Assembly (NCBI GenBank): GCA_036927565.1
Contig: JAYESD010000004.1
Coordinates: 92,446,942 to 92,510,941 of the forward strand
Source: Tuctoria greenei
Taxonomy: Eukaryota; Streptophyta; Magnoliopsida; Poales; Poaceae
DNA: 64,000 nt
Direction: 5' to 3'
Positions within the stretch are counted from its first letter, which is position 1; every line of letters begins with the position of its first letter. Both the position numbers and the translations under genes were made by a program. This document shows positions 31,115 to 43,719 of the stretch, in pieces. The notes beneath the pieces are model-generated. The model worked only from the letters and a program-made list of their open reading frames with translations. It was not told where the DNA came from and searched no databases.

Positions 31115-33705
31115 AACTCATCCAAATGTATCCTTTACTGGTCTCGATGCAAAGTCAAAACCTTAGGTTGATGATCAGGAGTTGCTACTATGTTCTAACC
31201 TTTCAAAAGTACCAAGTGCAGAACAAAATACTCTACTAGTATTGCAAAAATTAGCTATGGTACTCACCCTTCTTAAGTCATTATGGGGCTTATGCCTTCT
31301 CCTATTCATGGGTAGTTGAAAGATAAACAGTAAATAGAGCAAGCATAGCCTAGATATCAAGTTCCTCATAAATTCTGAAGAGTTCCAGTTTATATTCTAA
31401 GTAACTCAATTGATTCTCCCAATCACTCCTTTGTGTGTAGTGAAATATGTCCTCACCAAGGAATTTTCCTATACTAATCCTACCACTAAATATTGCTTAT
31501 ATGTGAAGCATGGTAGGGAATGTAAGTAAGCATATTTGCAACACATAATTTTTCTATGTCAAAAGATTAAGCCTTAGGAGAAACTGATTCAAACTTTTGA
31601 ATCAAGACTTGTGCATTTGTAATGTAAGTGCAACTTGATGTGGAGATGTTGAGATAACTCCTTTTGATGTGGACCCTCTTCATTGCAAGGATGAAACATG
31701 GCTACTTTCTCTTTTTTTCTCATGCTTAGGGAGTAAGCATGCATTTTCTCTCTTTTTTCTCATGCTTATGATGTAGGCATGCATTTTATTTTTCTTATCC
31801 TTGGATCCATGTCCTATACTCATTTTATGCAATTAACATGAAGAGAGTACTAAACATGAAAGTCATGGGGTTTCCTTTTCTACTGTGCTATGATGATATA
31901 ATGAAATTTTGCTAACTTCTACTGTAGAAGTTTTAGCATGTGCAAGTGAAGTGTTGATTTCAAAAGAAATGATTTAATTCTCACATAGGACTATACTAGT
32001 TTGACTAGGCTCAATATGAATGCAAATAGCATAATCATAAGGTTTATCAATGTAAAACATCATATGGCTTTTGTAGGTATTTCCAATCAAATGAGGGAAA
32101 ATTAAATCTTTTCAGAATTTCTCCGGAAATCTATGTTTTACTTTCAAACTAGAAATAGCAGCCCTATTACTATTTAAAATCTCACAAAAACCAAGAAATT
32201 GGACTAAGCTTTTGCTACCCACAATTTATAAATCAAGGCAAAGTTAATTCTAGCCAATAGAAGCAATATTCAGAGAGTAGCAAGTTGCATACTAAGGACT
32301 TAGGAAAAAATAAAATAGAACAACTATTTATCATTTCATCTATGTGATGTCTAAATTATTCTTACCGCACATCTTTATTTGATTAAGCAAAAGAAAATAT
32401 AAGTTACTATTTTTTTTTATTTTTTTAGATACAAGGTGGATGGATGGATGAAAGATAATTGCAATGGGTGTGATACAAGTTACCTCGAGTGGGGGTCCTC
32501 CCCCAAGCTTATTCTTGATCAAGGTCCATGATAGGGGTTGAATCCCTGCTAGTGACGTAGGTGGGCCATGAGGATGGCATATCCTTGTTGCAGCGTGGCT
32601 TTGACAATGGAGGATTGAGTGTCGATATTGTGTTGCCTCCCACAGGTTCCATGAGTGTGGTTGAAAAGAGTTTTGTTGATATTGCTCGTCCTCATCTCAA
32701 GGTCTCTCATGTCTTGGGTGTACTTTGTTATTCCACGGCTAGGTTAATGATAACCTTTCGCTACAAAGGAATGGCGAGACTTCAACATGCGTTGAGTGTG
32801 TTTAGTCATTCTTTGGCTAAGGTGTAACATTCCTTCTTGCCACAAAGGAATAACTTGTACCCTTCATGCATTTGGTGTCATCCATCATTCCTTGGCTAAG
32901 GTAATGATAACCTCTAGCCACAAAAGAGTGACATGTACCCAACATGTGTTGAGTATGATCCGTTGTTACTTGGCTAAGGTACAACATACCTATAACCACA
33001 AAGGGATGATGTGCACTCAACATCGGTTGAGTGTGATTGTTGTTCCTTGACTAAGGTATAACATACCATTTAGCCTCATAGGAAGAACTTGCACCCAATA
33101 CATTGAATGTGATCTTGTCATTCCTTGGGTAAAGTAGATCATACCTTTTAGCCACAAAGGAACAACATACACCCAATGATGGTGGCAGTTCCTTTGAGCT
33201 TGAATGAGTGCTTAAAATAGTTGAGAGCATAATGCTCTCAGATATTCGTAGTAGCCCATTGGTTGCTCATGGAGGTCCCAATTCAAATCTCTGAGCTCTT
33301 AAAGTTATGATTGACCTTCGGACATAAATTCCGATATGTAGCAACTTCATCATTTATTCCATGGCAACGAATGGAATCCTCTAGGGATACCAACAATCAG
33401 CTCCTTGAATGCTTGCATTGTAATATTACTCTTGCATCTTCCTCTTATTGATAGATAAGGATGGTTAGCTCCCAATACTTGTACAAATGAATTTTTTGGT
33501 TAGGTAGCCTAATTTTTATTTTTACATACAGGGAAGAAAAAAATCAAAGATGCATTAGTTACAATTTCAAGTGTATCCATGAGCAATGTATTATTCATTG
33601 AAAAGAGTGGGGCTTTATAGTTTTGCATATTTTCTAAAGCTCCTACTCATGTCAATGCAAGTGATATAAATACACTACATGGGTCCCTTCATCTTTTTCA
33701 GTTTC
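31115..33705 (-). mobile_element. Element K internal 3' region (non-coding), cut by element E
   Basis: AT-rich and without a supported gene on either strand. It includes an inverted repeat GGGGG/TCCT/CCCCC (32491-32504) and a 78-bp tandem repeat (32695-33185). The position upstream of K's 3' LTR suggests the untranslated 3' part of an Athila-like element. The rest of K is not seen because element E begins at 33706. Confidence 0.5.
32695..33185. repeat. 78-bp tandem repeat, about six degenerate copies
   Basis: The anchor (T)GTACCC/ACCCAA recurs at 32859, 32938, 33016, 33094 and 33173, steps of 78 (once 79). Each unit reads roughly TTCCTTGGCTAAGGTA..., then a CCACAAAGGAA core and TGTACCCAACATG. 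Because 78 is a multiple of three it produces a short repetitive open frame, which I do not regard as a gene. Confidence 0.85.
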
Positions 33706-36482
33706 TGTAACACCCTCATTTTCATGCATAATGCATTGCATGCATACTCATTCATGTTTAACATAAGCAACCTTAAAAGGAACAAAATTAAAATTAATTT
33801 AGGTTTAAACAGCAACTTAATTCTGTTATAGGGTACAGACTTGTCCAACAGGAACCTCAGACCAGTCAGGTGTCCCTCCTCCGTTTCAGAAAAATTCGGA
33901 TTTCTTTAGAGCCCAGGCTTGTCCGACACACTGCACGGACTAGTCCGATTGAGTTTCTATTGTTGTGCGAACTTGCCCGTCGTTTGAGCGGACTAGTCCG
34001 ATCTTGTTAAATTTTCAGTCCAGATCAGCTTTCTCTAGCCAACCCCGAACTTGTCCGGCCCTCTATACCGGACTTGTCCGAAATAGTTTCTGTTCCAAAA
34101 CGGACTTGTCCGGCCATCCTTGCGTACTAGTCCAGCCTGGTGAATCCAACTCATATTCTATTTTTTCTCCAGATTAAGTTATTTGGTAATTGCCTTAATT
34201 GGGCCCATGAACTTCGTACCTAATCTCAGAGGAGCCCAAGTGGACCCCACCTTGACCCCTACTCGTCCCCACTGAACCCTACTTGAAATTCACCCCAAAA
34301 CCTTACCTCTTCACCCCAATATAAACAACCCAATACCCCCACACCTCTCCACTATGTTGGAAAACCCTCGCTGCCATGTTCTTGACGTGTGCCGCCATCA
34401 AGTGAAGATCCAGCAGCAAGGAGAAGGAGGAGAAGAAGGAGGAGGATCAATCAAGCATGATCTTCATCAACTTTTTGACATCAATGTTCTTCATCACCAA
34501 ATTGTCCTCAACACCTCACCATCAACCCTAATCGACAAGATTCAAGTTTCACGCCCAATTCTTGATCCTTGGATCTCTAAACTCACGGTATTCCCTCTAC
34601 ATTCACTTTTCCACATGAATCCATCCCTTGATCTCGTTGTCCGAAAAAAACCTAACTCGCAGTTCCTGGGCAGGGTGGACTAGTCCGGCCCTGATAGCGG
34701 ACTATTCCGGCTTTGTAATCTGTTATTCCTGAATTGAATTCAAATTGACTCAGATTAATTCAACTTCTATTCCTTGTTATAAACTATTGTAACCAATTAG
34801 TAAACACTAATAGCAACACATTAACTAGTTTTACCTCACAATTGCATCAATAACACGTATCATGGCATATTGAGAAATATTTGAGCAATATTTGATTGTA
34901 ATGTTTGTTTTGCATGTTTATCGTGCTGAATAGAAGGTATCGCTGTAGAGAGTGCTTTCGAGGACCGGCAGAACCATAACTTCAAAGCCTTCGATCCAAA
35001 CCAAGCTCAAGAGCAAGACAAGTGTCCTTGATCATTTTGATCCAGGTTTCTAAATGTTTTGTTTAAAAAATTGCATGCTTGTGTCAAATTGATGGGAAGC
35101 CCAATTATAGGAGTTTACCAGTTTTGTATGACCACCCTTGTCGCTCGAACACAATGTAGAGAGTCAAGAAGGGTCTTTTACACTTTTGCTTTGCATCACT
35201 TAATTGGGTTTGGGAAATAACAATATTACTTAATTATGAATTATTGAACACATGAATGACGAGAATTGATAATAATGACCCTATAGTAACATGGTGACTA
35301 GGGATCTATGAAAGCCGGTTACGTCGAATGGGTTGGACTGTTTGGTGGTTTTGCTTGCTTTAGATCTAAGGACCGGTTCATGGAGCGACCATACAGGATT
35401 TACAGTGCCACCACAGGGCCAAGTATGGGTGCGGCTTAGATGACTAATTAGTGTATTGCAACTACTATTTAAACCATTAGGAAAGGTCGGGGAAGGCGTA
35501 CTCGGATGGATTTGTCGTGTTGGTCGGACTACCCTAGGATCCGAATGGCTCAAGAGGGGGCCCTTGGTTAAATGTGCTAAGTTGGAGACATCACCACCAG
35601 TGAAACCTCAGTGGGTTCTAAATATGGTAGTAATCACTTTGTAAAGGCTATTTTATGATCTCTTGACCACACACTAAAGGAAGTGTGAGACGGCATAATT
35701 GAGATTCTTTAGTCATCGAAATGTGATGAAATCACAAACTTGTGGGTAAAGTGGTACTACCTCTACAGAGTGTTAGAAACAATCATGATAGTCGTGCTCC
35801 CAGTTATGAGCAACTTGGACCCTCACATGATTAGAGTATTGGACCTTGAATTTGATTTATTGGCTGGAATTGAATTAGGAGTTGGTATTGATTCAATAAT
35901 TGGTTTTGGTATATGGAATTGATGATATTGAGACAGACAAGCAGTTATGAGTTGATTATGGATTATTATTGCTGGTATTGGTTACTTAAGGTTAAATTAA
36001 TGTTATTTGGGTTATTTTAAGAAGGACCTCACTTAATGATCATATAATTGCATTTTCAACTATTTTGAATGTACTTTTATGCAATTATCCATTTAATTAT
36101 CATTCCTTATTTAAGCTACATGTCATACTTTCCCACACTCGCTGAGTACGACATATGATCACCCTTGCTATTCCCCCAACAAATTAAGTTGCAGGTGACA
36201 ATGAGGAGTACCAGGAGGTCTTTCAGGAGTTCTAAGCGTGCGTGTTACCGTTAAGCTTGCCTGTGGAGTTGGTGTCATTAGTGTTCAGTGTTTTTCCGTT
36301 GCAGTCTTTCAGAGCTTGTATTTGAGACTATTTTGTTTGTAAGAAGGTATTATTATTAGTGTTATTATTTGAGATATGGTTATAATATGAATATCGTTTG
36401 GGAATCACTTGTGTATGTGTGTTAAACATCATGGGCACACGTATGCATCACGCTTGGTTCATTTTCCGAACCAAGTGTCACA
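33706..36482 (+). repeat. Element E 5' LTR (2,777 bp)
   Basis: It starts TGTAACACCCTC and ends CAAGTGTCACA. A TATAAA box is at 34320-34325. U3 includes a cluster of GGACTAGTCC/GGACTTGTCC motifs (33836-34140) and two more copies at 34675-34712. The end is directly followed by the primer site. Confidence 0.8.
33836..34140 (+). repeat. Palindrome cluster in element E LTR
   Basis: Nine or so motifs of GGACTAGTCCG / GGACTTGTCCG type. Perfect 12-bp palindromes CGGACTAGTCCG lie at 33936-33947 and 33990-34001. It is the same motif as in the SIRE LTRs although the element belongs to another superfamily. Confidence 0.85.
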
Positions 36483-36485
36483 AAT

Positions 36486-36497
36486 TAGTATTAGAGC
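36486..36497 (+). promoter_or_regulatory. Degenerate primer binding site, element E
   Basis: TAGTATTAGAGC, two changes from TGGTATCAGAGC, the complement of the initiator Met tRNA 3' end, three bases after the LTR. Both changes are G to A or C to T. Confidence 0.75.
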
Positions 36498-36767
36498 CAT
36501 GTTTGATCGTAGGACACAAGCCTAGGTAGATTGGACACCACAAATCACTTAGGACTTCTTCCCTATTCCAAATTTGCCTATTTTGTATTATTTTGCCTTC
36601 CACTAGCTATATAATGTGGAAAAATTTGTGTTTCTGCTGCTGCTAAGATTTTTGCCACTTTTCCATCTTTTCTGGCAAATACACATCCTCCCATCTTAAT
36701 TTATGGCTGCTGCAATTTCAGAACTGATATTTACATTTTCCCCTAATAATCTCATGTTTTCTCATAG

Positions 36768-37724
36768 ATGGCTCACAACAAAATGACAGCCCGCAAGAGA
36801 GCTCGTTTGCCACCACTTGGAAGCAAGCTTAGGCCTCACAAGGAATCGGAAACGGAAGCATACCAAGAGGAGGAAGAGGTGAGTTCTCCCGCAAAGGAAG
36901 TTGAGCGTGAACACTCTAACATGACGGAGGAAGAGGAAGATCCTGAGGAGGTGGAACTCTATGATGATGAAGAGGAGGAAGATCCTGTAGAGGTGGAAAT
37001 CTATGATGATGATGATGAAAAGGAAGATGAATCACATAAGGAGGGTGAAGATGAGACACATGAGGAGGAACCACAAGAGGATGAACCCGCTGCACAAGAA
37101 GAGGTACCTGATGCCCAAAGGAATGCGTCACAGCCTAGTGAAGCATGAATGGAGGACAAACGCCCAGTTTTCTGTTTCGCTCAAGAATTTCATTCGAACG
37201 GCACTGATGGAGGATTTGCAGCTAAGCAATTGAAGGAGTTCCTTGATTTATGCAAAATGCACCCAAAGTATTATGTCAAGAGGATTCCTTGCTATGGACA
37301 TGAAGAATGGAGGGCTCAAGTTAATATTCTTGCCAAAAATGAGGTGATCACGCGACACTTTGCATCCACATGGAGATCTACTAGAGAGAAAGCACTTGAT
37401 GACGTTGCTTGGGATGCACTTACTAGATTGTGCCACATCTACCAAGAGCAAGTTAGAGGAACTAGTTTTGCACTGCACCCGCAATGCAAGAAGGGGATAA
37501 GGTAAATCTTAAGACCACAAGAAGGAGCTCAAATGAGTTCTCGTGCCATTGAAAGATCTCAGGAGGTATTGGTGAATTTGGAAAATCGCTATGTTGATAC
37601 CATGGAAGATATTCACTACCTCCGTAAGAAACTGTTCATCATGGAGAAGCAAGAGGAAGTCCATGCCACTGTGGAGGTCAACGGTGCAGCAACCTCTACA
37701 GCGCCTACATGGACAGCCAACTAA
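36768..37724 (+). pseudogene. Element E single ORF, acidic protein of unknown function
   Basis: One frame runs from ATG 36768 to the stop at 37722-37724 with TGA at 37146-37148 and TAA at 37503-37505, about 318 codons. The N-terminus is Lys/Arg-rich (KMTARKRARLPP), then a long Glu/Asp tract (about residues 25-110). The middle (VFCFAQEFHS, AKQLKEFLDLCKMHP, RIPCYGHEEWRAQVNIL) looks globular. The C-terminus is helical (SRAIERSQEVLVNLENRY, YLRKKLFIMEKQEE), perhaps a coiled coil. I recognise no retrotransposon enzyme. It may be a trimmed Gag-like or captured host protein. Confidence 0.55.
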
Positions 37725-38763
37725 CCTTGCCATGCGCCCATGTATGCCTCGCCGCCTCACGGCCAGGATAGCCACGGCCCACTCAATTAAGTCTATGTCT
37801 CCTGTCTAGAAGTTAGAAAAAGCATCTAGATTGTTTTAGTTGTATTTAGTGTGGTATGCTGAATTTTCTTGGGGTGTGCATGTGCTTGTGTGCTTGGTGC
37901 TTTGTGGGACGCTTAGCGTTTTGTCCACATCCGCACGTAGTAGAGAGTTGTTGGATGCTTGTCCACATCCTCTAACAGGGTTTTTAGTTTAATAAGAGAG
38001 TTGTTTAGTTACATATACCTTGATGCATATAGTTGGGGGCGTTTCTTTTCAAACTCTAATTTCTTCCATCTCTACTATCCTTTCACCAACATGTAAAAGA
38101 CCTAAATTTTACATGATCATCTTAGCTAGGAGACACAAGTTTGGAAAAGAAATCAAAATAGCAAGTGCCAAAAATCAAATGATTTCAAACCTATTGGAGG
38201 GAATTCAAAAATTTAAACTTAGCTACTGTTCAAACTTGAACAAAATACAAATCCGAGTTAACCATTGGTTCCTAATAATTCAAATAGTCTCACTGCAAAC
38301 TTTCGTAATTTTTGAAGCAAGTTTGCTTTTTAGTTCAATGGGTACATTGAATTCCATCCTTATTCAAATTAAAATTTGAATTCGAATGAAATTGAGTCAA
38401 TTCAAGTATTTGAGTTCTGAATCAAATTCTCCATTTTCAATTTGGCCTCCCCACAAATATCTAGCAATTTTGGAACAAAATAGGTGACGGAAATTGACTA
38501 TCTAGAAAGTAGATGAGGATGAGCAGCAGTGGGACCCCCCTGTCATGGACTCTTCCACTGTTTTCTCTGTTGCTTCTCAGTGTGACACCGCACACAATTG
38601 CATGGCCAGCAGCTGCTTGTTTGCCAGCTTGTTGAGTCGATCCCAACTGCAATCCATGAGTTATGATATTTCCCAGCTCTCCCTTATCTCTTTCCAAACA
38701 GCAGAGGCAAAACACTTTACTCTGCTTCACCCAGGAACTCAACACCACCATGCTTGTTCTTTT
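37725..38763 (+). other. Element E 3' end and an unassigned LTR-like fragment
   Basis: No gene supported. To about 38040 this is the element E 3' region. From about 38043 the text (AT-rich with TTTGAATTCGAAT, later GTGGGACCCCCCTGTCA) resembles the U3/leader style of the G2 LTR on the other strand, so it may be part of a related LTR. It stops at the J1 insertion. Confidence 0.4.
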
Positions 38764-39960
38764 TGTAGGATCGAAGAGCACGTGAAAAGCTACCAGAGGG
38801 GGCGTGAATAGTATATTTAAAAATCTTACGCAATGGAAACAATTAAATCCCAGCCCCTTCGGCAGAAAAATGATCTGTTAGAGAAATCGTGTGTGAAACT
38901 AATATAAACATGTTTCACCGTGACAAAAGTGATATATATAAGAGAGAATCAAGTCACAAAGAAAACACAAGAAGAATCACTCAAATCCGTCGAGAGAAAC
39001 TCAAGTTATGATCGATAGATCGAACAAAGGTCAATCTGTCCTACCCGAGAAAAACAGTTCTGGAACACTGCAAAGAAACTCGTGTAGATCAGAAACAACG
39101 AATCAAATGACCGTGAAATTTTGACAGATAATAGATAATCAAGTCGTGAATACAACCCAAAAAGAATCACGTCAATTGGATCTGTAAAACTCGAGTTATG
39201 ATAAAACCACCGACGAAAGGTAGTGCAGTACAGAAACTCGACGAGTAAAACTTGTCTGGATCAAGTCGGACGAACAAGGCACAAAAGTTCCTTCCAACTA
39301 CAAATTTTATTCAATAGAACACAAAAGTAACAGCCCCAAAGTCATGCACCACGAGATCTGGCCTCCCTTGCTTATATAACCAGCTTGAAAGCCAACTCAA
39401 CTCAAATTAGGACCATAATCCTACTTTGTTCATGAATCAAAACTTTCCATAACTGCTTAGGACTCTTCTATACGCTGATGGAAGCAATCTTAAGACTTCC
39501 AAACACATTAGAAATGTATCCCACATTCCTAAAACAACTCAAATTCGTGACCCACACTAAACTCTATCATAACCAACTCGATACTTTCCATACCGAGCCA
39601 TAACCGACTCCGCCGCAGCCAAAGCCATCAACCGATACGATCCAATCCTTCCAACCAGATCTTCCCATCCATAAACCATCTTCGGAACCATGTTGCCACG
39701 TCATGCACCGCATGCATACATGCAAACACCTTCCTTCGACGTTCGATAACCTTCATATGCACTGCCCTTGATTCAATCATCCTGCGCGACCTCCTGACTC
39801 GCTCAACCACAATTCCTCCTGAATTTAGTTGTTGGAACCTCATCTCTTCCCTGAGACTAGTCCAAAGGATCCTGTCACCAGACATGACTTGAACTCAAGC
39901 AACACCTGCACATGAACAAACAACCAATCCGTATGAGCCCAAGTCCGCGACTTGACTCAA
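38764..39960 (-). repeat. J1: minus-strand LTR (right boundary approximate)
   Basis: On the minus strand it ends CTCTTCGATCCTACA at 38764, after a CCCCCTCTGG block like that near copia SIRE LTR ends. A TATA box (TTATATAAG) lies near 39375. A related copy, J2, is at 62341-63260; they align by eye over about 900 bp. No internal element sequence is attached on the low side: neither a primer site nor coding is seen, so it may be a solo LTR. I could not find a second copy of the flanking CTTTT. Confidence 0.65.
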
Positions 39961-40315
39961 GTTAGTTCTGAAACTACAACACCTTATGTGAGCACCTCAC
40001 ATAAGCATGTTGCAAAGCATATCAAAACGATATCAGCCATAACCACCAAAACACACCAAAAACATAGTAAAATAATACTAAGCATTCTTTCCATAAGTGT
40101 AAAGCAAGTTCGAAACATTTCAATTGAAAATTTGGAACATTACGATAAAGCTCTGAACCTTGCCAAAGCTAACCGGAGCTTGAGCGGAGCTTACCAGAGC
40201 TAGTACAACCTAGCGCCGGAGATTACCAAAGCTAGTCGGACCTAGCGCCGGAGCTAACTAAAACTAGTCGGAACTAGTCATCCCAAAAGTCGAAGCTAGA
40301 AAAATGTGGGGACCG
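39961..40315. other. Unassigned segment with CCGGAGCT-type motifs
   Basis: No gene supported. At 40170-40280 it contains several copies of CCGGAGCTAAC / GTCGGACCTAG motifs on the plus strand. They resemble 45240-45470 at the other end of G2 and the Tat elements. It may be the rest of J1 or another LTR's U3. Confidence 0.4.
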
Positions 40316-43300
40316 GAGTCCACACATCCGAGGATCTCATTGGGTGGTGCCGTGCGATGCGGCACCTAACAGCACACACAAAAAGGATACCAAAACATAT
40401 AAAGTTTTCATTTTATAATAAGAAGAGTTTACAAAAGAGTGTACAATAGAAGTACACACGCAGCGGAAAATGCATACTCATAATCTCACCTAACTAAGCA
40501 GGAGAGAAGACGTCCATGCCCTAGGACGATTCTAACTAGCAACATGAAGAACATTCAACAGCGGCGTGGTTCACATGAGATTTATCTCGACACCTCGAGT
40601 CTCATGTACAACCTGAACAGCAGAAATAAAACTGATACCTGCAAAAATCGTTGAAGCGCAAACGTGAGCATAAGGCTCAGCAAGACTAACCCGTCTCACT
40701 AGACATATGCAAAGGAGACACTAATCATATGTAAGGTGAAGCATAAATGACTCGCCTACAAGTGGATCCTTATAATCAGGTTTTATGTAGCAAATGACAT
40801 TCTCCAGGAACGACACATCATAGGATCCACAATCAAACAAGAAACACTTTACCGATGATATGACATGCCCAGAGCACATAATGCTATTACAGCTAAAGTA
40901 TGGGGAAACTGTAAACTTTTAATTGCACTATCTCTAAATCATACAATTTTGCAAAGCAATTATAATTCAATACAATATAATTTTCTTGGTTTCTTTAGTA
41001 TTTACTACATCACGACACAGTGAACAAGTGGTACTCTATTACTGCGAGGGACAGTGATTGCAATCAGGACATACCCGGACAACACGACACATACGTCGTT
41101 CGGAAGTGTCAGCGAGCACACCCGTACCTACATAACACTTCAGTACTAGGCGTATATGGCCACCTTTCACGAGAAACTCGAACGCTGAGCCCGTACCACC
41201 TCCGCGAACAGAAGGTCTCCGCACGGAACACCTCATGTGTCCGCCGACCGATTTACACCTTACTGTCCTCAACCCACCCCTATCGATGGTGAGTTAATGG
41301 GCCTCGATACCCAGTTATCAAGTTACATCAGTTTATTGGATTCCATATGTCCATTATGTTGCCAGTACAAGTCAAGCTTGTTCAGCGGGGCCGCACACGA
41401 AGCGGGCCTCAATCGACACAGGCAGGGCTATGCGACCGAGACTCAATTCTCGCCGCTTCATATCCATTCCCTGCCCGGTCTCAATTTGATTATATTAATC
41501 CATTTTCTATCTAACCAATCCTGTGAGATATGTCCTACATCTCTCGCGAGTAGATCCCAACTACTCGACTTCTACCGGATTTCCTATGCATTAGCAAAGC
41601 AGTTACTACAGGTCAAATTGTAACTCGTTCCAACCAATCCCTGGGATTTTTGGTCATGCATGTGGGGTATCAATCATCCTAAACATAATGCATAATTCAT
41701 ATACTACTCATCATAATGATAAAGTAAAATTCTATAAATGACTTAAATGCAAACCGGGGCTTGCCTTAGTTTGCGACTCGAATAAATCTCAATTGTTAGG
41801 GCTTGGTCTTCCTCCGGAGAACCTGCCATGGAACCTCAGTGGAAACAACTTGGCCTTCTCCTCCAAGTGAAGTTTCTTGTCAATCACCTATCAACACGTT
41901 CTTATCGACCTGATATGCATATAAGTAATTAAGTAAATTAAGAATAGACTCCACGGGGTTGTGTAAACTCTAAGAATGAGGAGTTCGACTAGGAAGGACA
42001 GATATGCCTCTGTTGTGTTTATGAACAAAGGATGGAGTCAAGTGGTCATAGTAGTATCGAGATGTGAATTGAAAGGTGCAATGTAAGCACACATTGCAAC
42101 TTGGCACTCAACACTCGACGCTATGCTACTCAAGGATGATAAAACTGAATGGTGTGGAAGTGTTGGACTGGTAGTGTAAGGATGACTAAAGAATTAAGGG
42201 GGATATCGAAAGCTTAAGTAAGAGTGGAGTGTACAAGAGAAGGTCACGATTCAGTAGTCAACCAATGAACTTGACTTAACTCATAAAGGAGTAAACCTAG
42301 TTAAATGAGCAGTGCTGTCGTAGGGTCCTGACTTAGGATGCACCATGATGGAACCTAACGACACTTGGGACTGAATTGGGATCAACATGGCTTGGACTTA
42401 AGAAGTCATTACAAGCACTGTTAACCTAGTATGAGTACCAAGACAACGTTCAAATGACTTTTAGGTAAAGTAGTTTCTACTGCAAGCTTCTCGAGCATCG
42501 TTCAAGTGCTTACACGACGACACTAATGTAGTGTCTCCCACAAGCCTGTCCAGGTGAGCTCGGTAAGCTCTCTGGACTTAAACATGACGCAAGACCTTGT
42601 CATGACGGTCATGCTTTGCCATCATGAGAAGATCGGATTAGCGAGGTCCACATCGACCCAGACTCGTCAATGGGGTGAGTGGAATCCCGAACACCACCTG
42701 GTGAGTCTTAAGGCTAGTGATGTCGTCTCGGTTGCTGATAAGCGACTCGCCGGACCTGCCGTCGATGAAGTGGTACACCAAGTTAACCAATCCTGTGATC
42801 GGTTAGGGAACATCCTTGACACAACCAAGGAACTCTTATCCAAGGTTCCCCTTCGTCTAGTTCTCCTTGTTGGTCGCAACGTTCTTGCATACCTCTACCC
42901 TAGGTGATCAGTGAGCACCAATACCCCTGGTTGACCTAGAAGGCCTTTTATCGAGCACCTTGGCTACACTGAGGACCCGATTGCTCTCGCAACGACTAAA
43001 CCTAATTTGGCTTCACAAATATTATCCGACAAGTCGTGCTTGTGTTCCAACACCACACACATCACAAGCATCCTTCATCTCGATGCCGGGACACGATGAC
43101 GACTCGGAGCATCACGACGACGTCATGTTGTCAACGATGCTGACGCGGCTCATGGTGGAGCATCACGAGCACACACGGACAAGCTAACACAATACAAACG
43201 ACAAAGGAGGTCAACTTAGGGATTTCTATTGGAATGATATCAAGGCGGAACATGGACGTACAACTTGACGACAAATGAGTACCATTAGGGGTCATGACTA

Positions 43301-43719
43301 ACGGACTTCAGATCATCAAGCAATGCATTTTTGGGCCAGGCTCACCTTCTAGGCATTTTGCCGAACATCTTGGGTGTGTACTCGATTTCCGTCGCTTCAT
43401 CATCGTTCAAAGGGCATCTTGGCAATTAGGCTTGTCGATTGCAACCTCATTCTACCCCTGCATCATAGACCAGCTCTAAACATCAACAAAGTTGGTTCTT
43501 CCCTCGTAAACATTTCATCGAACACCTTAGCTGCAGTCACTCATCTAATCAATCTTGCACAATCAGAGCTAACCTTGGACCAGTGGTTGATACTAGTGTG
43601 TCAACGACGTGTTCCCGAATCCAGTGCATCTCATTCATAACTTGCTTTGCTTCTAGGACCTAGCCACAGCGTGGAACGCCGCAACAACACAATCAAGGTG
43701 ACGACGTTGGTCAGAGCAG

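Larger units (their letters stand above)
33706..38040 (+). mobile_element. Element E: non-autonomous LTR retrotransposon
   Basis: It has a complete 5' LTR (33706-36482), a degenerate initiator-Met-type primer site, and a single degenerate ORF with no gag, RT or integrase. The interior ends near 38040 after a GGGGGCG tract, but no 3' LTR matching TGTAACACCC follows, so the right end has been lost or replaced. LTR style (TGTAACACCCTC start, CACA end, TGGTATCAGAGC-type primer) is that of chromoviral Ty3/gypsy elements. Relation to a named family is not claimed. Confidence 0.7.

Noticed and set aside
32561..33050. ORFs with a repeated 26-residue unit
   Set aside because: Produced by the 78-bp tandem repeat (multiple of three); no start context or conservation to suggest a protein.
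32695..33185. CRISPR array
   Set aside because: Repeats are 78 bp, degenerate throughout, with no unique spacers, and the DNA is plant nuclear.
38764..40315. J1 extending to 40315
   Set aside because: The motif cluster at 40170-40280 resembles the far end of G2 more than J2, and no terminal CA plus CTTTT duplication was found; boundary left approximate.
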